Assembly: GCF_000421705.1 (NCBI RefSeq)
Contig: NZ_ATXN01000008.1
Coordinates: 116,001 to 180,000, forward strand
Direction of reading: 5' to 3'
DNA: 64,000 nucleotides
DNA from: Brevundimonas naejangsanensis DSM 23858
GTDB lineage: Bacteria; Pseudomonadota; Alphaproteobacteria; Caulobacterales; Caulobacteraceae
Shown here: positions 35,414 to 45,037 of the stretch, in pieces
Numbering within the stretch: the first letter of the stretch is position 1
How the letters are laid out: every line of letters starts with the position of its first letter
Made by a program: the position numbers and the translations under genes
Notes under the pieces: model-generated
Told to the model about the DNA's origin: nothing
The model's database searches: none
The model's input: only the letters and a program-made list of their open reading frames with translations

Positions 35414-37936
35414 TCAGTAGCGCAGGGTGAAGGCGACGCCATAGCTGGCCCCGCGCCCGGCGATGAAGGTCGGCAGACCCAGCGCATCGCCGGTATTGCC
35501 TGCATCCTTGATGTATTTCTCATCCAGGATGTTGTCGCCGAAGGCCTCGACGCCCCAGTTCCCGCTCGACGGGGCGTAGCGCACCCGCAGGTTCAGCAGG
35601 CCATAGCCGTCCTGATACTCGTCCTGGATCAGGTCGGGCACGAAGTTGCCGGTCTGCAGGTCCGGACGGTCGTTGTCATCGTCGAAGAAGACCTTGGACT
35701 GCCACGTATAGGTCGGCTGGACCTCGAACGCCCCGCCTTCGACCGGCAGGCGCCAGGTCGCGCCGATCGAAGCCATGTGATCCGGCGACAGGCGGAAGCG
35801 GTTGCCCTTGCGCGCCCCGCTGTCGAAGCGCGAGTGGTTGTAGCCATAGGTGGCGAACAGGTCGAACGTCGGCGCCACGGCGAAGGCCGCCTGGCCTTCA
35901 AAGCCATAGGCGCTGGCCTCGCCCGCATTGATGGTGACGAAGCGGGTCCCGTCCTGCTCGGTCGTCTGGAAGTTGTCATAGGCGTAGTGGAAGACCGCCG
36001 CATCCAGACGCAGGCGCCGATCCATCAGCGCCGTCTTATAGCCGACCTCGAAGCTGTCGACCGTTTCGGCCGCGACCACCTGGAACTGGGGCGCGCCCAG
36101 CGGAGCCGAGGGGCCGCGCACTTCCAGCACCTCCGGGCGACGGCCGCGCGCATAGTTGGCGTACAGGCTGGCGTCTTCCGACAGGGCGTAACGGGCGTTC
36201 AGCCGCCAGGTGAAGCCGTCGTCCTTGTGATCCGCGTCGATACGGTTCCCATTGCCCGCCGTCGGCTGGCTGGTGATGCCGAACAGAGGAACCATCGTCT
36301 CGGGCAGTTGGCCGTACATCGGGTTGGCCAGCGCCGCCAGCAGGGCCGGAACCTGTGCGGGCGGCACGGCCCCCTGCGCCACGGCCAGCAGGCCGCCCAG
36401 CGTCGAGCGCCCGTTCAGCACGGCGGCGGAATAGCCCGTCGTCTTGTCGTCGGTGGTCCAGCGCAGGCCGCCCGCGATCTCCAGCCGGTCCGTGACCTGC
36501 ACGTTCACATCGCCGAACACGTCCCACGACGTCAGTTCGCCGAAGTTGGTCGAGGTCTCGATATGAGCCGACTTCAGATTATCGGCGATCGGGCCGGCCA
36601 AAGCGCCTCCGCCCAGCGGCGTCAGCATCTGCGCCAGAGCCAGCCGCGCCAGCGTCGGATAGGCCGCCATCGGCAGGGTGTTGCGCCCCACGTCCGTCGG
36701 GCTCCCGTCCAGCAGCCCTGCCAGTTGCACCAGCGCCAGACGTTCGTCGAACTGGGTCGGCATCCGCTGGAAGCCTTCCTCGCGGAACCACCCGGCGCCG
36801 ACGAAGCCGCTGACGCGCCCGCCGTTGTCGTAGTTCAGGCGCAGTTCCTGGCTCCACTGCTTGCCGTGGGCGTGCTCGGCCGCCGTCAGCAGCGGCAGAG
36901 ACAGACCGTCCGGGTCGAAAACCTCGGTCGAGTCGAAGGTGCGGTAGGCCGTGGTCGAGTTCAGCGTCAGCGACGGCGACAGCCGCCATTTGGCCAGCCC
37001 CGTCACGCCCCACACTTCCCGATCCAGTCCCAGACCCACGCCGCCGTCGAAGTCGGCGCCCGGCGTCAGGGCCGCGCCCTCCCACGGATCACGTCCGCCC
37101 AGCACGGCGCCGGTGTTCGGGTCGGCCGGATTATAGGCGATGGATTTGAACGAAGTCGCCGAAGCGTCATCGACCTGATAGTTGGCGATCAGGTCGAACG
37201 ACAGGTCTTCGGTCGGCGCCCAGGCGCCTGACAGGCGCACGGCCTTCGTCTCGATGGAGTTGTAGTTCTCGCCGCCCAGCAGGTTCTCGACCGTGCCGTC
37301 GCGCGTCTTCATCCGCGTGGCCAGACGCAGGGCGCCCGTCTCGCCCAGCGGGGCGTTCACAAAGCCCTCGACCGCGCGATAATCCATGTCCCCCGCCTCG
37401 ATGCGGGCGGCGCCGCCGTACTGGCCGGGGCGGGCGCGATTCTGCACCAGATTCACCGCGCCGATCAGGGCGCCGCGACCATACAGGGTCGACTGCGGCC
37501 CCTTGGCCACCTCGATACGCTCCATGTCGAACAGTTCGACATAGGAACCGCGCGACTTCGAAATCGACACCCCGTCCTGATAGACGGACACGCGCGGCTC
37601 GGCCGTGGCGGCGCCCGAGTCCGAGGTGATGCCGCGCATCACAAAGCCCGGATTGTTCGGCGACTGGTTTTGCACCAGGAAGCCCGGCACGAAGGCCGAC
37701 AACTGATCGAACTCCTGCACGCCCAAGCTTTCCAGGAAGGAACCGCTGTAGGCCGTCAGGGCGAAGGGCACCTCGATCGGATCCTGAGCGCGCAGCTGGG
37801 CGGTCACGACGATGTCGTCCACGGCGGTCGTCGCTTCGGCAGGCGATGCGGTCTGGGCGTGCGCGACCCCAGCCGCCATCAAACCAGCGACGGCGACGCC
37901 CGCCAGAAATCCCCGCTTGAGACTGATCGGCTTCAT
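35414..37936 (-). CDS. TonB-dependent outer-membrane receptor paired with phoD
   Basis: 840 residues. A signal peptide ends AAGVAHA (cleavage near residue 27). A plug domain begins at DDIVVTAQLRAQDPIEVPFALTAYSG (TonB box DIVVTA) and includes RISV-type elements and GRGALIGAVNLV. A beta-barrel ends in the terminal aromatic AFTLRY. The linked PhoD suggests the import of phosphate-containing organic compounds, an inference from context. It is divergent from ku across 210 bases, in which I saw no clear regulatory element. Confidence 0.92.
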   Translation of the reverse strand: MKPISLKRGFLAGVAVAGLMAAGVAHAQTASPAEATTAVDDIVVTAQLRAQDPIEVPFALTAYSGSFLESLGVQEFDQLSAFVPGFLVQNQSPNNPGFVMRGITSDSGAATAEPRVSVYQDGVSISKSRGSYVELFDMERIEVAKGPQSTLYGRGALIGAVNLVQNRARPGQYGGAARIEAGDMDYRAVEGFVNAPLGETGALRLATRMKTRDGTVENLLGGENYNSIETKAVRLSGAWAPTEDLSFDLIANYQVDDASATSFKSIAYNPADPNTGAVLGGRDPWEGAALTPGADFDGGVGLGLDREVWGVTGLAKWRLSPSLTLNSTTAYRTFDSTEVFDPDGLSLPLLTAAEHAHGKQWSQELRLNYDNGGRVSGFVGAGWFREEGFQRMPTQFDERLALVQLAGLLDGSPTDVGRNTLPMAAYPTLARLALAQMLTPLGGGALAGPIADNLKSAHIETSTNFGELTSWDVFGDVNVQVTDRLEIAGGLRWTTDDKTTGYSAAVLNGRSTLGGLLAVAQGAVPPAQVPALLAALANPMYGQLPETMVPLFGITSQPTAGNGNRIDADHKDDGFTWRLNARYALSEDASLYANYARGRRPEVLEVRGPSAPLGAPQFQVVAAETVDSFEVGYKTALMDRRLRLDAAVFHYAYDNFQTTEQDGTRFVTINAGEASAYGFEGQAAFAVAPTFDLFATYGYNHSRFDSGARKGNRFRLSPDHMASIGATWRLPVEGGAFEVQPTYTWQSKVFFDDDNDRPDLQTGNFVPDLIQDEYQDGYGLLNLRVRYAPSSGNWGVEAFGDNILDEKYIKDAGNTGDALGLPTFIAGRGASYGVAFTLRY

Positions 37937-38146
37937 GATCCTACCCCTTGAAAAAGCGGGACAGACCTAGAGGCGCGCAATGTCGTAGACGCGACGGCGC
38001 CGTCACGGCGCGATGAAGCTGCGGCGGCGGTTAGGCGAAACTCCTTCGCCCCACGGCCTATTCCCGCCGTCCGATCGCCCGGCGATCCGCAGCCTCGGGC
38101 GAACGCAAGTCGTCGCCGCGCATTCCATCTGACAATGGAGGATCAC

Positions 38147-38992
38147 ATGGCCGCTCGCCCGACCTGGCAAGGACATCTGAAACTGTCGCTCGTCACCTGT
38201 CCGGTGGCGCTCTACACCGCGACGACCAGCGCCGCCGACGTGCGCTTTCACCTGATCAATCCGGACACCCACAACCGCATCCGCATGGTGCCGACCGACC
38301 CCGACGCCGGGCCGGTGGAGCGCAGCCATCTGGTGCGCGGCTATGAGGTGTCGAAGGACGAATACGTGCTGTTCGACGACGCCGACTTCGACAAGGTGCG
38401 GCTGGACAGCACCAAGACCATCGCCATCGACAAGTTCGTGGACGAGGCCGACATCGACCGTCTGTACTGGGACGATCCCTTCTTCGTCGTCCCGGAAAAG
38501 GGGGCGGGCGTCGAGGCCTTCGCGGTGATCCGCGACGCGATGCAGAAACAGGGCAAGGTGGCGCTGGGCCAGTTGGTCCTGCGCGGCAAGGAGCGTCAGC
38601 TGGCGCTGGAGGTGCGGGGCAAGGGCCTGCTGGCCTACACCCTGCGCGCCCATGACGAGGTGCGCGACGCCGACGACTATTTCGACGACGTCCCCAAGGT
38701 GAAGGCCGACGCCGACATGGTCGAGATCGCCGCCCGCATCATCGCCCAGAAGCAAGCCGACTTCGACCCCACCGCCTTCAAGGATCGCTATGACGACGCC
38801 CTGCGCGAGATGATCAAGGCCAAGACCAAGGGCGGCAAGGGTCTGGTCGACGTGGCCGAGCCGGACGACACCAACGTCATCGACCTGATGGCGGCGCTGA
38901 AGAACAGTCTGAAGGGTTCGGCCGGCGGCGCGCGCAAACCGGCGGCGAAGAAGCCCGCCGCCAAGTCGGCGCCGCGCAAGAAGACCGCCTGA
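38147..38992 (+). CDS. ku: Non-homologous end-joining protein Ku
   Basis: 281 residues, the usual size for bacterial Ku. It forms a homodimeric ring on DNA ends and recruits LigD. The core begins ARPTWQGHLKLSLVTCPVALY and has SHLVRGYEVSKDEYVL, DPFFVVPEKGAGVEAFAVI and FDPTAFKDRYDDALREMI. The C-terminus is a Lys/Ala/Pro-rich tail that binds DNA. The ATG at 38147 is preferred over one at 38135 because GGAGG (38137-38141) sits right before it. It converges on ligD with a 3-base gap. Confidence 0.95.
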   Translation: MAARPTWQGHLKLSLVTCPVALYTATTSAADVRFHLINPDTHNRIRMVPTDPDAGPVERSHLVRGYEVSKDEYVLFDDADFDKVRLDSTKTIAIDKFVDEADIDRLYWDDPFFVVPEKGAGVEAFAVIRDAMQKQGKVALGQLVLRGKERQLALEVRGKGLLAYTLRAHDEVRDADDYFDDVPKVKADADMVEIAARIIAQKQADFDPTAFKDRYDDALREMIKAKTKGGKGLVDVAEPDDTNVIDLMAALKNSLKGSAGGARKPAAKKPAAKSAPRKKTA

Positions 38993-38995
38993 GGG

Positions 38996-41530
38996 TCAGT
39001 CCACGCCCATCTTTCGCAGGGCGGGCCTCAGGCTGACGGCGCCGTCGCGGAAATCGGCCCATGCGTCGGGCCGCTCAAGCAACTCGGACCAGACCCACAG
39101 ATTGTAGTCGGCCGGGTTCAGCCCCGGCTTCACCTGATCCCACGACAGGGGAAAGGCGATCCCCGCCCCCGGCCGGGCGCGCGGCGACCAGGGCGCCACA
39201 GCGGTCGCCATCCGGCCGTTGCGCAGATAGTCGATGAAGATCTTTCCGCCGCGCGCCTTCTTGGCCAGGGTGGTGGTGAAACGGTCCGGCACCTCGGACT
39301 TGATGGCCTCGGACACGGCCTTGGCGAAGGCCTTGTTCTGATCCCAGCTCACCCTCGAACGCCCGTCGGCGCGGATCGGGACGACCAGATGCAGCCCCTT
39401 GCCGCCCGTCGTCTTGACGAAGGGATTGAGGCCCAACGCCTCCAGCTTCGCCCTCACCACGAGAGAAGCGGCGATCACGTCGTCGAAGTCCAGCCCCACG
39501 TCGGGGTCCAGATCGAAGGTGATCTGGTCAGGCGTCTCCGGATCGCCCGGCTTGCAGCCCCAGGGATGCAGCTCCAGCCCGCCGGATTGGGCGATGGCCG
39601 CCAAACCGCCGACATCGACGACGGCGACATAGGGCGTGCGCGCCTTGACGTCGATCAGCTTGAGCCGCGGGTTCGACCCGGCCATGGCGTGACGCTGGAA
39701 GAAGGTCTCGCCCTCTATGCCGTCCGGGGCGCGGATGATGGAGACGGGCCGGTCCGCCACATGGGCCAGCAGCCGCTCAGCCGCCGCCTCGTAATAGCGC
39801 GCCAACTCGGCCTTGGTGATCGGCGGGCGCCCATCAGCGCCGGGCCACAGCACCTTGTCGGGGCTGGAGATGGCGACGCCCGCCACCGTGACCTTGCCGC
39901 TCTTGCGCGGCGCCTGCGACGCGGCAGGCGCCTGCGGCGCGTCCGTGACGTCCTCGGCGGCCTTGTCGTCGCGCAGGCCCTTGAACGCCGCCTGCCGCAA
40001 GGCGCCGGACTCGGTGTAGCCGCCGTGCTCGATCTCGGCGACCAGCCTCGGCTTCACCCAATGGATGTCCTTGCCGCCCTTGGGCGCGCCGGGACCGACG
40101 AAGCGGCTCCTGTCCGCCGCCTCGGCCTTCAGTGCGGGCATGAGCAGCCGCGTGGCCGTCTCGCCGAAACCCGTCCCGACCCGGCCGAGGTATTTAAGCC
40201 CGCCCTTCTCGCGCACCCCGACCAGCAGCGAGCGGAACCGGCTGCCGCCTTCCGACGACCAGCCGCCGATGACGACTTCATCGCGGCCCCGGCATTTGGA
40301 CTTCACCCAGCTTGACGACCGGCCCGCGTGGTAGGGCGCGTCCAGCTTCTTGGAGATGACGCCTTCCAGATGCATCCGGCAGGCGCTTTCCAGCACCGCC
40401 TGCCCCGTCGAGGCGAAATGCTCGACGTAGCGGAGACGCGCGGCGCCCTTCGCGCCGATGCGGTCGATGTAGGCCTGCAGCCGCGCCTTGCGGTGCGACA
40501 GCGGCAGCCTGCGCAGATCCTCCGCCCCCTCGAACAACAGGTCGAAGGCGAAGTAGACGAGCCGGCCCGTCTCTCCCTCCGATATCGCCGCCTGAAGGGC
40601 GCTGAAGTCCGGCATATGATCATCATCGAGTGCGCATAGTTCGCCATCGATCACCGCATCGGGCCAGCCCGCCGCATCCGCCGCCAGCTCAGGGAAACGA
40701 TCGGTCCAGTCCAAGCCCTTGCGGGTCCGCAGCACCGCCTGGCCGCCGCCGACCCCGATCTGCAACCGATAGCCGTCGAACTTGATCTCATGCGCCCAGC
40801 CCGCCGCCGAGGGCGGATGGTCGACCGCTTTGCACAGCTGAATCGGGACAAAGGCGTGCGGCTGCTTCGCCTTGGACGCCGCCCTGGACGGCGCAGGCTT
40901 CGGCGGCGCCTTGCGGCGGGTCGGCTTGGAGGAGATCCATTGCGCGTCGCCCTCAGCGATCTGAGCCAGGGAGCGGCCGCTTGTCACCGAGGCGTCGATC
41001 TGCGCGAGGGCGTCGCCTTCGCCGGCGACGGCGTGCTCGTCCTTCTCCTTCAGCAGCAGCCAGTTGTTGCGCTTGGAGGGCTTGCCCCGGTCGCTCTTCA
41101 GCCGGATCAGCGCCCATTTGCCTTTCAGCCGCTCGCCATGAAGGATCATCTTGATCTGGCCGCGCGCCCAGGCCGCCTCAAGGTCCGGCTCCTGCGGCTT
41201 CCAGGTTCCGACATCCCACAGTTGCACCGTACCCGCGCCGTAGTTGCCCGCCGGGATCGTCCCCTCGAACCCGCCGTAGTCCAGCGGATGATCCTCGACC
41301 TCAACGGCCAGCCGCTTGACCGCCGGGTCGCGCGACGGGGCCTTGGTCACGGCCCAGGACTTCAGCACACCGTCTGCCTCGATACGGAAGTCGTAGTGCA
41401 GCCGCGTCGCCGCATGGCGCTGGATCACGAAACGCCGCGCGTCCTTGTTCCCGGTTCGCCGAGCGCCCTTGGGTTCCGGCGTCTGCTCGAAACGCCGCTT
41501 GGCCTGATAGGTCTTCAGTTCGCCGCGCAT
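38996..41530 (-). CDS. ligD: Multifunctional ATP-dependent DNA ligase LigD
   Basis: 844 residues with the order phosphoesterase-ligase-polymerase. The PE domain (about 1-190) has RRFVIQRHAATRLHYDFRIE. The ligase (about 230-520) has the nucleotidyl lysine in HEIKFDGYRLQ (about 250), GELCALDDDH and EGVISKKLDAPYHAGRSSSWVKSKC (landmarks). The polymerase/primase (about 560-844) has the metal motif FDLDPDVGLDFDDV and GGKGLHLVVP. With Ku it repairs double-strand breaks. The linker between PE and ligase is Lys/Pro-rich. No LexA or EcfG site was found upstream. Confidence 0.96.
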   Translation of the reverse strand: MRGELKTYQAKRRFEQTPEPKGARRTGNKDARRFVIQRHAATRLHYDFRIEADGVLKSWAVTKAPSRDPAVKRLAVEVEDHPLDYGGFEGTIPAGNYGAGTVQLWDVGTWKPQEPDLEAAWARGQIKMILHGERLKGKWALIRLKSDRGKPSKRNNWLLLKEKDEHAVAGEGDALAQIDASVTSGRSLAQIAEGDAQWISSKPTRRKAPPKPAPSRAASKAKQPHAFVPIQLCKAVDHPPSAAGWAHEIKFDGYRLQIGVGGGQAVLRTRKGLDWTDRFPELAADAAGWPDAVIDGELCALDDDHMPDFSALQAAISEGETGRLVYFAFDLLFEGAEDLRRLPLSHRKARLQAYIDRIGAKGAARLRYVEHFASTGQAVLESACRMHLEGVISKKLDAPYHAGRSSSWVKSKCRGRDEVVIGGWSSEGGSRFRSLLVGVREKGGLKYLGRVGTGFGETATRLLMPALKAEAADRSRFVGPGAPKGGKDIHWVKPRLVAEIEHGGYTESGALRQAAFKGLRDDKAAEDVTDAPQAPAASQAPRKSGKVTVAGVAISSPDKVLWPGADGRPPITKAELARYYEAAAERLLAHVADRPVSIIRAPDGIEGETFFQRHAMAGSNPRLKLIDVKARTPYVAVVDVGGLAAIAQSGGLELHPWGCKPGDPETPDQITFDLDPDVGLDFDDVIAASLVVRAKLEALGLNPFVKTTGGKGLHLVVPIRADGRSRVSWDQNKAFAKAVSEAIKSEVPDRFTTTLAKKARGGKIFIDYLRNGRMATAVAPWSPRARPGAGIAFPLSWDQVKPGLNPADYNLWVWSELLERPDAWADFRDGAVSLRPALRKMGVD

Positions 41531-41593
41531 GGACGCTTAATCCGTCCGCGTGAAAACCGTTGCGATGCGACAGCGTCCGCACCCGGCCTGACG

Positions 41594-42844
41594 TCAGCCG
41601 AAGCGTTCGATCCGCAGGGCGTCGGTCCAGTCGGGAGCAGGCCGGCCCAGCGCCATCTGCTCGATGATTTCCGCCGTTCGCGCCGCCGTCGTCAGGCCCA
41701 GGTGCTGGTGGCCGAAGGCGTAATGCACCTGAGGGTGAGCGTTCAGCCGTCCGATGGCGGGCAGATAGTCCGGCAGGGTCGGCCGGGGACCGCACCACCG
41801 GTCAGGCTGCGCCGAAAAGGCCACGCCCAGCTCCCACAGATGCGCCTCGATGCTGCGCCATTTTCGCGGATCGGGCCGGGCTGAAGGGGCGCCGAACTCG
41901 ACATGGCTGGAGGCGCGCAGGCCCCCGTCGAAGCGGGCGACCGCCAGGGCCCGGTCCTCGAACACGGTCAGAGGCAGGTCGTCAGGCCAGTCATGCTGGG
42001 CCGACTGCACCGAATAGCCCCGCTCGCCGACCAGAGGCGCGCGCACGCCCAACGGCGTCATCAGACGCTCCGACCAGGCCCCGGCCGCGACGACGACGCG
42101 ATCAGCGTCGATGACTGTTCCGTCCGACAGGGCGACCTCGGCGGCGTCGGCCACCGGCCGGACGGCGGTCGCATCGGCGTGGATCGTCTGCCCGCCTTTG
42201 GCGGAGAAGGCGGCCAGCAGGGCGTCGCGCACCGCCTGCGGTTCGCTGACTTGGCCCGTGCCGGTGAACCGGATTCCGCCTGCCGGGCGTTGACGCAGGA
42301 CGGCGTCATAGGCGGCCAGTTCCTCAGCCTCCATCACGCGGAAGCGCGCCCCGCCCGTGCGCGCGGCGCTCCAGCCGGCCAGCCCGCGCCGGGCCGCTTC
42401 AGGCGTGGACCAGACCACAGAATGGCCGGTCGCCCGGATCAGTCCGTCTGGCGCCTCGGCCAGGGCGGCCAGACGCATCCAGGCGCCGACCGGATCATCC
42501 AGCAGATGCGCCAGAACCTCGGCGCCGTGAGCAACCGCCGCCGGACGGGACGCCGCCAGAAACCGCAGCGCCCATGGCCCCCACAAGGACGCATCGCGCG
42601 CACGAAAGTCCAGCGGCCCGCCAAAGGCGAACAGCCGCCCCAGGGCGCCCCTGAGGGTCGCGGGCGAGGGCATGGGCTCGCATTGCTCGGCGGCGATATG
42701 GCCGATGTTGCCGAAGGAGGCGCCGCGTCGCGGGTCGCCCCGGTCGATCAGCGCGGTCTCAAAACCCGCCGCCTGAAGCCGAAGCGCCGTCGCCGCCCCG
42801 ACCAGTCCCCCGCCGACGACGGCCCAGCGCCGGGCTGCCGTCAT
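41594..42844 (-). CDS. FAD-dependent D-amino acid dehydrogenase, candidate D-hydroxyproline dehydrogenase
   Basis: 416 residues, DadA/DAO family. The FAD motif WAVVGGGLVGAATALRLQAAG is at the N-terminus, GASFGNIGHIAAEQC follows, and the C-terminus carries GPRPTLPDYLPAIGRL and YAFGHQHLGLTTAARTAE. In hydroxyproline pathways a flavoenzyme of this kind oxidises cis-4-hydroxy-D-proline to the pyrroline carboxylate; that assignment rests on the neighbouring epimerase and deaminase. The ATG at 42844 overlaps the upstream peptidase stop as ATGA. The frame further upstream is that peptidase in another frame. Confidence 0.87.
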   Translation of the reverse strand: MTAARRWAVVGGGLVGAATALRLQAAGFETALIDRGDPRRGASFGNIGHIAAEQCEPMPSPATLRGALGRLFAFGGPLDFRARDASLWGPWALRFLAASRPAAVAHGAEVLAHLLDDPVGAWMRLAALAEAPDGLIRATGHSVVWSTPEAARRGLAGWSAARTGGARFRVMEAEELAAYDAVLRQRPAGGIRFTGTGQVSEPQAVRDALLAAFSAKGGQTIHADATAVRPVADAAEVALSDGTVIDADRVVVAAGAWSERLMTPLGVRAPLVGERGYSVQSAQHDWPDDLPLTVFEDRALAVARFDGGLRASSHVEFGAPSARPDPRKWRSIEAHLWELGVAFSAQPDRWCGPRPTLPDYLPAIGRLNAHPQVHYAFGHQHLGLTTAARTAEIIEQMALGRPAPDWTDALRIERFG

Positions 42845-44010
42845 GCCGCCGCGCCCTCTGCGAACGGGTCGTCCAGACTGTGCGACGGCTCGGTGAACCA
42901 GACCGGCCCGGCCTCGGTCATGTAGAAATGGTCTTCGAGGCGCACGCCATACCGGCCGGGAATGACCAGCATCGGCTCGTTCGAGAAGCACATGCCGGGC
43001 GCCAGCGGCGTAACATCGCCGCGCACCAGATTGGGCGCTTCGTGAATGTCCAGGCCGATGCCGTGGCCGGTGCGGTGGGGCAGGCCCGGCAGCCGGTAAT
43101 CAGGGCCATAGCCGAGGCCGGTCAGATAATCGCGCGCGGCGGCGTCTACGCTGGCGCAGGTTGCTCCCACGGCGGCGGCGGCGAAGGCGCGGGCCTGCGC
43201 CTCCTTCTCATGCGTCCAGACGCGGCGGAAGTCCTCCGTCGGCTGGCCGAAGACATAGGTGCGCGTGATGTCCGAGTGATAGCCGTCCACCAGGGTCCCG
43301 GTGTCGATCAGCACCACATCATCCACCGCCAGGGCGCGGTCGCCCTCGCCCCCGTGCGGCAGGCAGGTGTCGTCGCCGAAGGAGACCAGGCAGAACCAGG
43401 ACCCGCCCTCACCGCCAAGCGCGCGATGTTCGGCGTCGATGAAGGCCTTGACCTCGGACGTCAGGACGCCCGCTTTCAGCCAGTGGCGGGTGCGGCGCTG
43501 GACTTCCAGAGTGATGGCCTTGGCGCGGGTCAGAAGAGCGATCTCGGCCGCCGATTTGATGCTGCGCTGGGCCACGATCAGCGGGCCGCCGTCCGTGACG
43601 CGATCGGCGCCCAGAACGCGGCTGAGGCCCAGCCAGATGAAGGCCGCCGCCTGATCGTCGATCGCCAGCACGCCGCCCTCGGGAAGGCTGGCCGCCGCCA
43701 GCGCATAGGGGCTTTCTTCCTCTTCCCAGGTCAGGATGTCGCCCGCGACCGCGTCCGCCGTCAGCCCGGCCACCTTGTCCAGCTCAAACCGGGGACAGAT
43801 GTACTGGACCCGGCCATCGGCATGGATCAGCGCGCCCGTCAGCCGCTCGGACGGATGCCAGTCCAGCCCCGTATAATAGCGCAACGACGCCGTGGGCCCG
43901 ACCAGCAGGGCCGCCAGTCCCTTAGCTTTCAATCGCTCGGCTAGGACGGCGACGCGGTCCTGTCGTTCGGCGACGGTGATGGGCGGGGCGCTGGGCGGAA
44001 GAAAGGTCAT
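42841..44010 (-). CDS. M24-family metallopeptidase, prolidase/aminopeptidase P-like
   Basis: 389 residues. A creatinase-like N-terminal domain is followed by the pita-bread fold with all five metal ligands visible: DTGT, HSDITRTY, HRTGHGIGLDIHE, SNEPM and RLEDHFY. Members cleave X-Pro bonds. Next to hydroxyproline enzymes it may free Hyp or Pro from dipeptides (inference). It is first in a pair with the D-amino acid dehydrogenase, and its start is about 14 bases from a candidate GntR operator. Confidence 0.88.
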   Translation of the reverse strand: MTFLPPSAPPITVAERQDRVAVLAERLKAKGLAALLVGPTASLRYYTGLDWHPSERLTGALIHADGRVQYICPRFELDKVAGLTADAVAGDILTWEEEESPYALAAASLPEGGVLAIDDQAAAFIWLGLSRVLGADRVTDGGPLIVAQRSIKSAAEIALLTRAKAITLEVQRRTRHWLKAGVLTSEVKAFIDAEHRALGGEGGSWFCLVSFGDDTCLPHGGEGDRALAVDDVVLIDTGTLVDGYHSDITRTYVFGQPTEDFRRVWTHEKEAQARAFAAAAVGATCASVDAAARDYLTGLGYGPDYRLPGLPHRTGHGIGLDIHEAPNLVRGDVTPLAPGMCFSNEPMLVIPGRYGVRLEDHFYMTEAGPVWFTEPSHSLDDPFAEGAAA

Positions 44011-44023
44011 GGAACGAATGTAT

Positions 44024-44035
44024 ATTGTATCTGAT
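44024..44035. promoter_or_regulatory. Candidate GntR operator, copy 3 (weak)
   Basis: ATTGTATCTGAT matches the palindrome ATCGTATACGAT found upstream of the reductase gene at 9 of 12 positions. An overlapping TGTATATT adds a second half-site. It lies in the divergent region between the M24 peptidase and the permease. Confidence 0.4.
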
Positions 44036-44108
44036 TTCTAGTCATGTTTTCTTTCATCCCTCGGATCGCTCGTAAAGGGCGGCGAGGACCTCGGGGGAGG
44101 GAAACATT

Positions 44109-44987
44109 ATGATTATAGCCGTTCTGTTGACGGCGCTGGCGCTGCTGGCTGCCTTTTACGCCGTCCAACTGGTCCGCACCGCCAAGGCGCGCGGCGCGCT
44201 GAAGCCCAAGGCCGAAGGCATAGCCATCGGCGCGGTCGCCAACTTCTTCGATGCGCTGGGCATCGGCTCCTTTGCCCCGACCACGGCCTGGCTGCGGTTC
44301 CGTAAACTGGTGCCGGACAGCTTTCTTCCGGCGGTGCTGAACGCCGGACACTGCCTGCCGACGGTCATGCAGGGGCTGGTCTTCATGAAGCTGATCCAGG
44401 TCGACCCGGTTCTGCTGATCGCCTGTATCGGCGCCTCCATCCTGGGCGCGGTGATCGGCGCGCCCATCGTGTTGCGCCTGCCGGTGCGCGCCGTTCAGAT
44501 GGTGGTCGGCGCGGCCCTGCTGATCGCAGCCGCCCTTTACGCCATGACCAATCTGAACCTGATGCCCGCAGGGGGCGAAGCGCTCTCCCTGGACGGAAAC
44601 ATGTTCCTGATCGCCGTCGTGGCCCATGTGCTCATGGGCGCCCTGATGAGCTTCGGCATCGGGCTTTATGCGCCTTCGCTGATCATGCTCAGCCTGATGG
44701 GCATGAACCCCACGGCGGCCTTCCCGATCATGATGGGCGCCTGCGCCTTCCTGATGCCGGTGTCGAGCCTGCGCTTCATCAAGAGCCAGCGCATCGATCT
44801 GCGGCTGGTGCTGGGCATGGCCATCGGGGGGATACCGGCAGTGCTGCTGGCCGCCTTCGTCATCACCTCCCTGCCGCTGACCGTCCTGCGCTGGGGCGTG
44901 GTGGTGGTGGTGCTCTACGCCGCCGTCAATCTGTTGATGACCGCCCTGAAGGCCCGTCAGGCGCCCGTTCCGGCCGAACAGGGCTGA
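44109..44987 (+). CDS. TauE/SafE-family permease
   Basis: 292 residues and about eight membrane helices, split into two related halves (AIGAVANFFDALGIGSFAPTTAWLR and LMGALMSFGIGLYAPSLIMLSL). The family exports or imports small anions such as sulfite, taurine or sulfoacetate. Its place inside a hydroxyproline cluster suggests a role in handling an organic acid or amino acid of that pathway, which is speculative. A GGGGGAGGG ribosome site precedes the ATG. It is divergent from the M24 gene and converges on the GntR gene. Confidence 0.85.
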   Translation: MIIAVLLTALALLAAFYAVQLVRTAKARGALKPKAEGIAIGAVANFFDALGIGSFAPTTAWLRFRKLVPDSFLPAVLNAGHCLPTVMQGLVFMKLIQVDPVLLIACIGASILGAVIGAPIVLRLPVRAVQMVVGAALLIAAALYAMTNLNLMPAGGEALSLDGNMFLIAVVAHVLMGALMSFGIGLYAPSLIMLSLMGMNPTAAFPIMMGACAFLMPVSSLRFIKSQRIDLRLVLGMAIGGIPAVLLAAFVITSLPLTVLRWGVVVVVLYAAVNLLMTALKARQAPVPAEQG

Positions 44988-45012
44988 GGTTTCGGGCAAG
45001 ACTAAGACTGGA

Positions 45013-45037
45013 GGCAAGGCTGGCGATCAGCCTTGCC
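45013..45037. terminator. Perfect 9-bp inverted repeat between the permease and GntR genes
   Basis: GGCAAGGCT and AGCCTTGCC with a 7-base loop. It covers the GntR stop codon and lies 26 bases after the permease stop. It may end transcription of the convergent genes, but no T tract follows on either strand. Confidence 0.45.

Noticed and set aside
37937..38146. Pho box search upstream of the TonB receptor-phoD operon
   Set aside because: No pair of CTGTCAT-like repeats with the right spacing was found on either strand.
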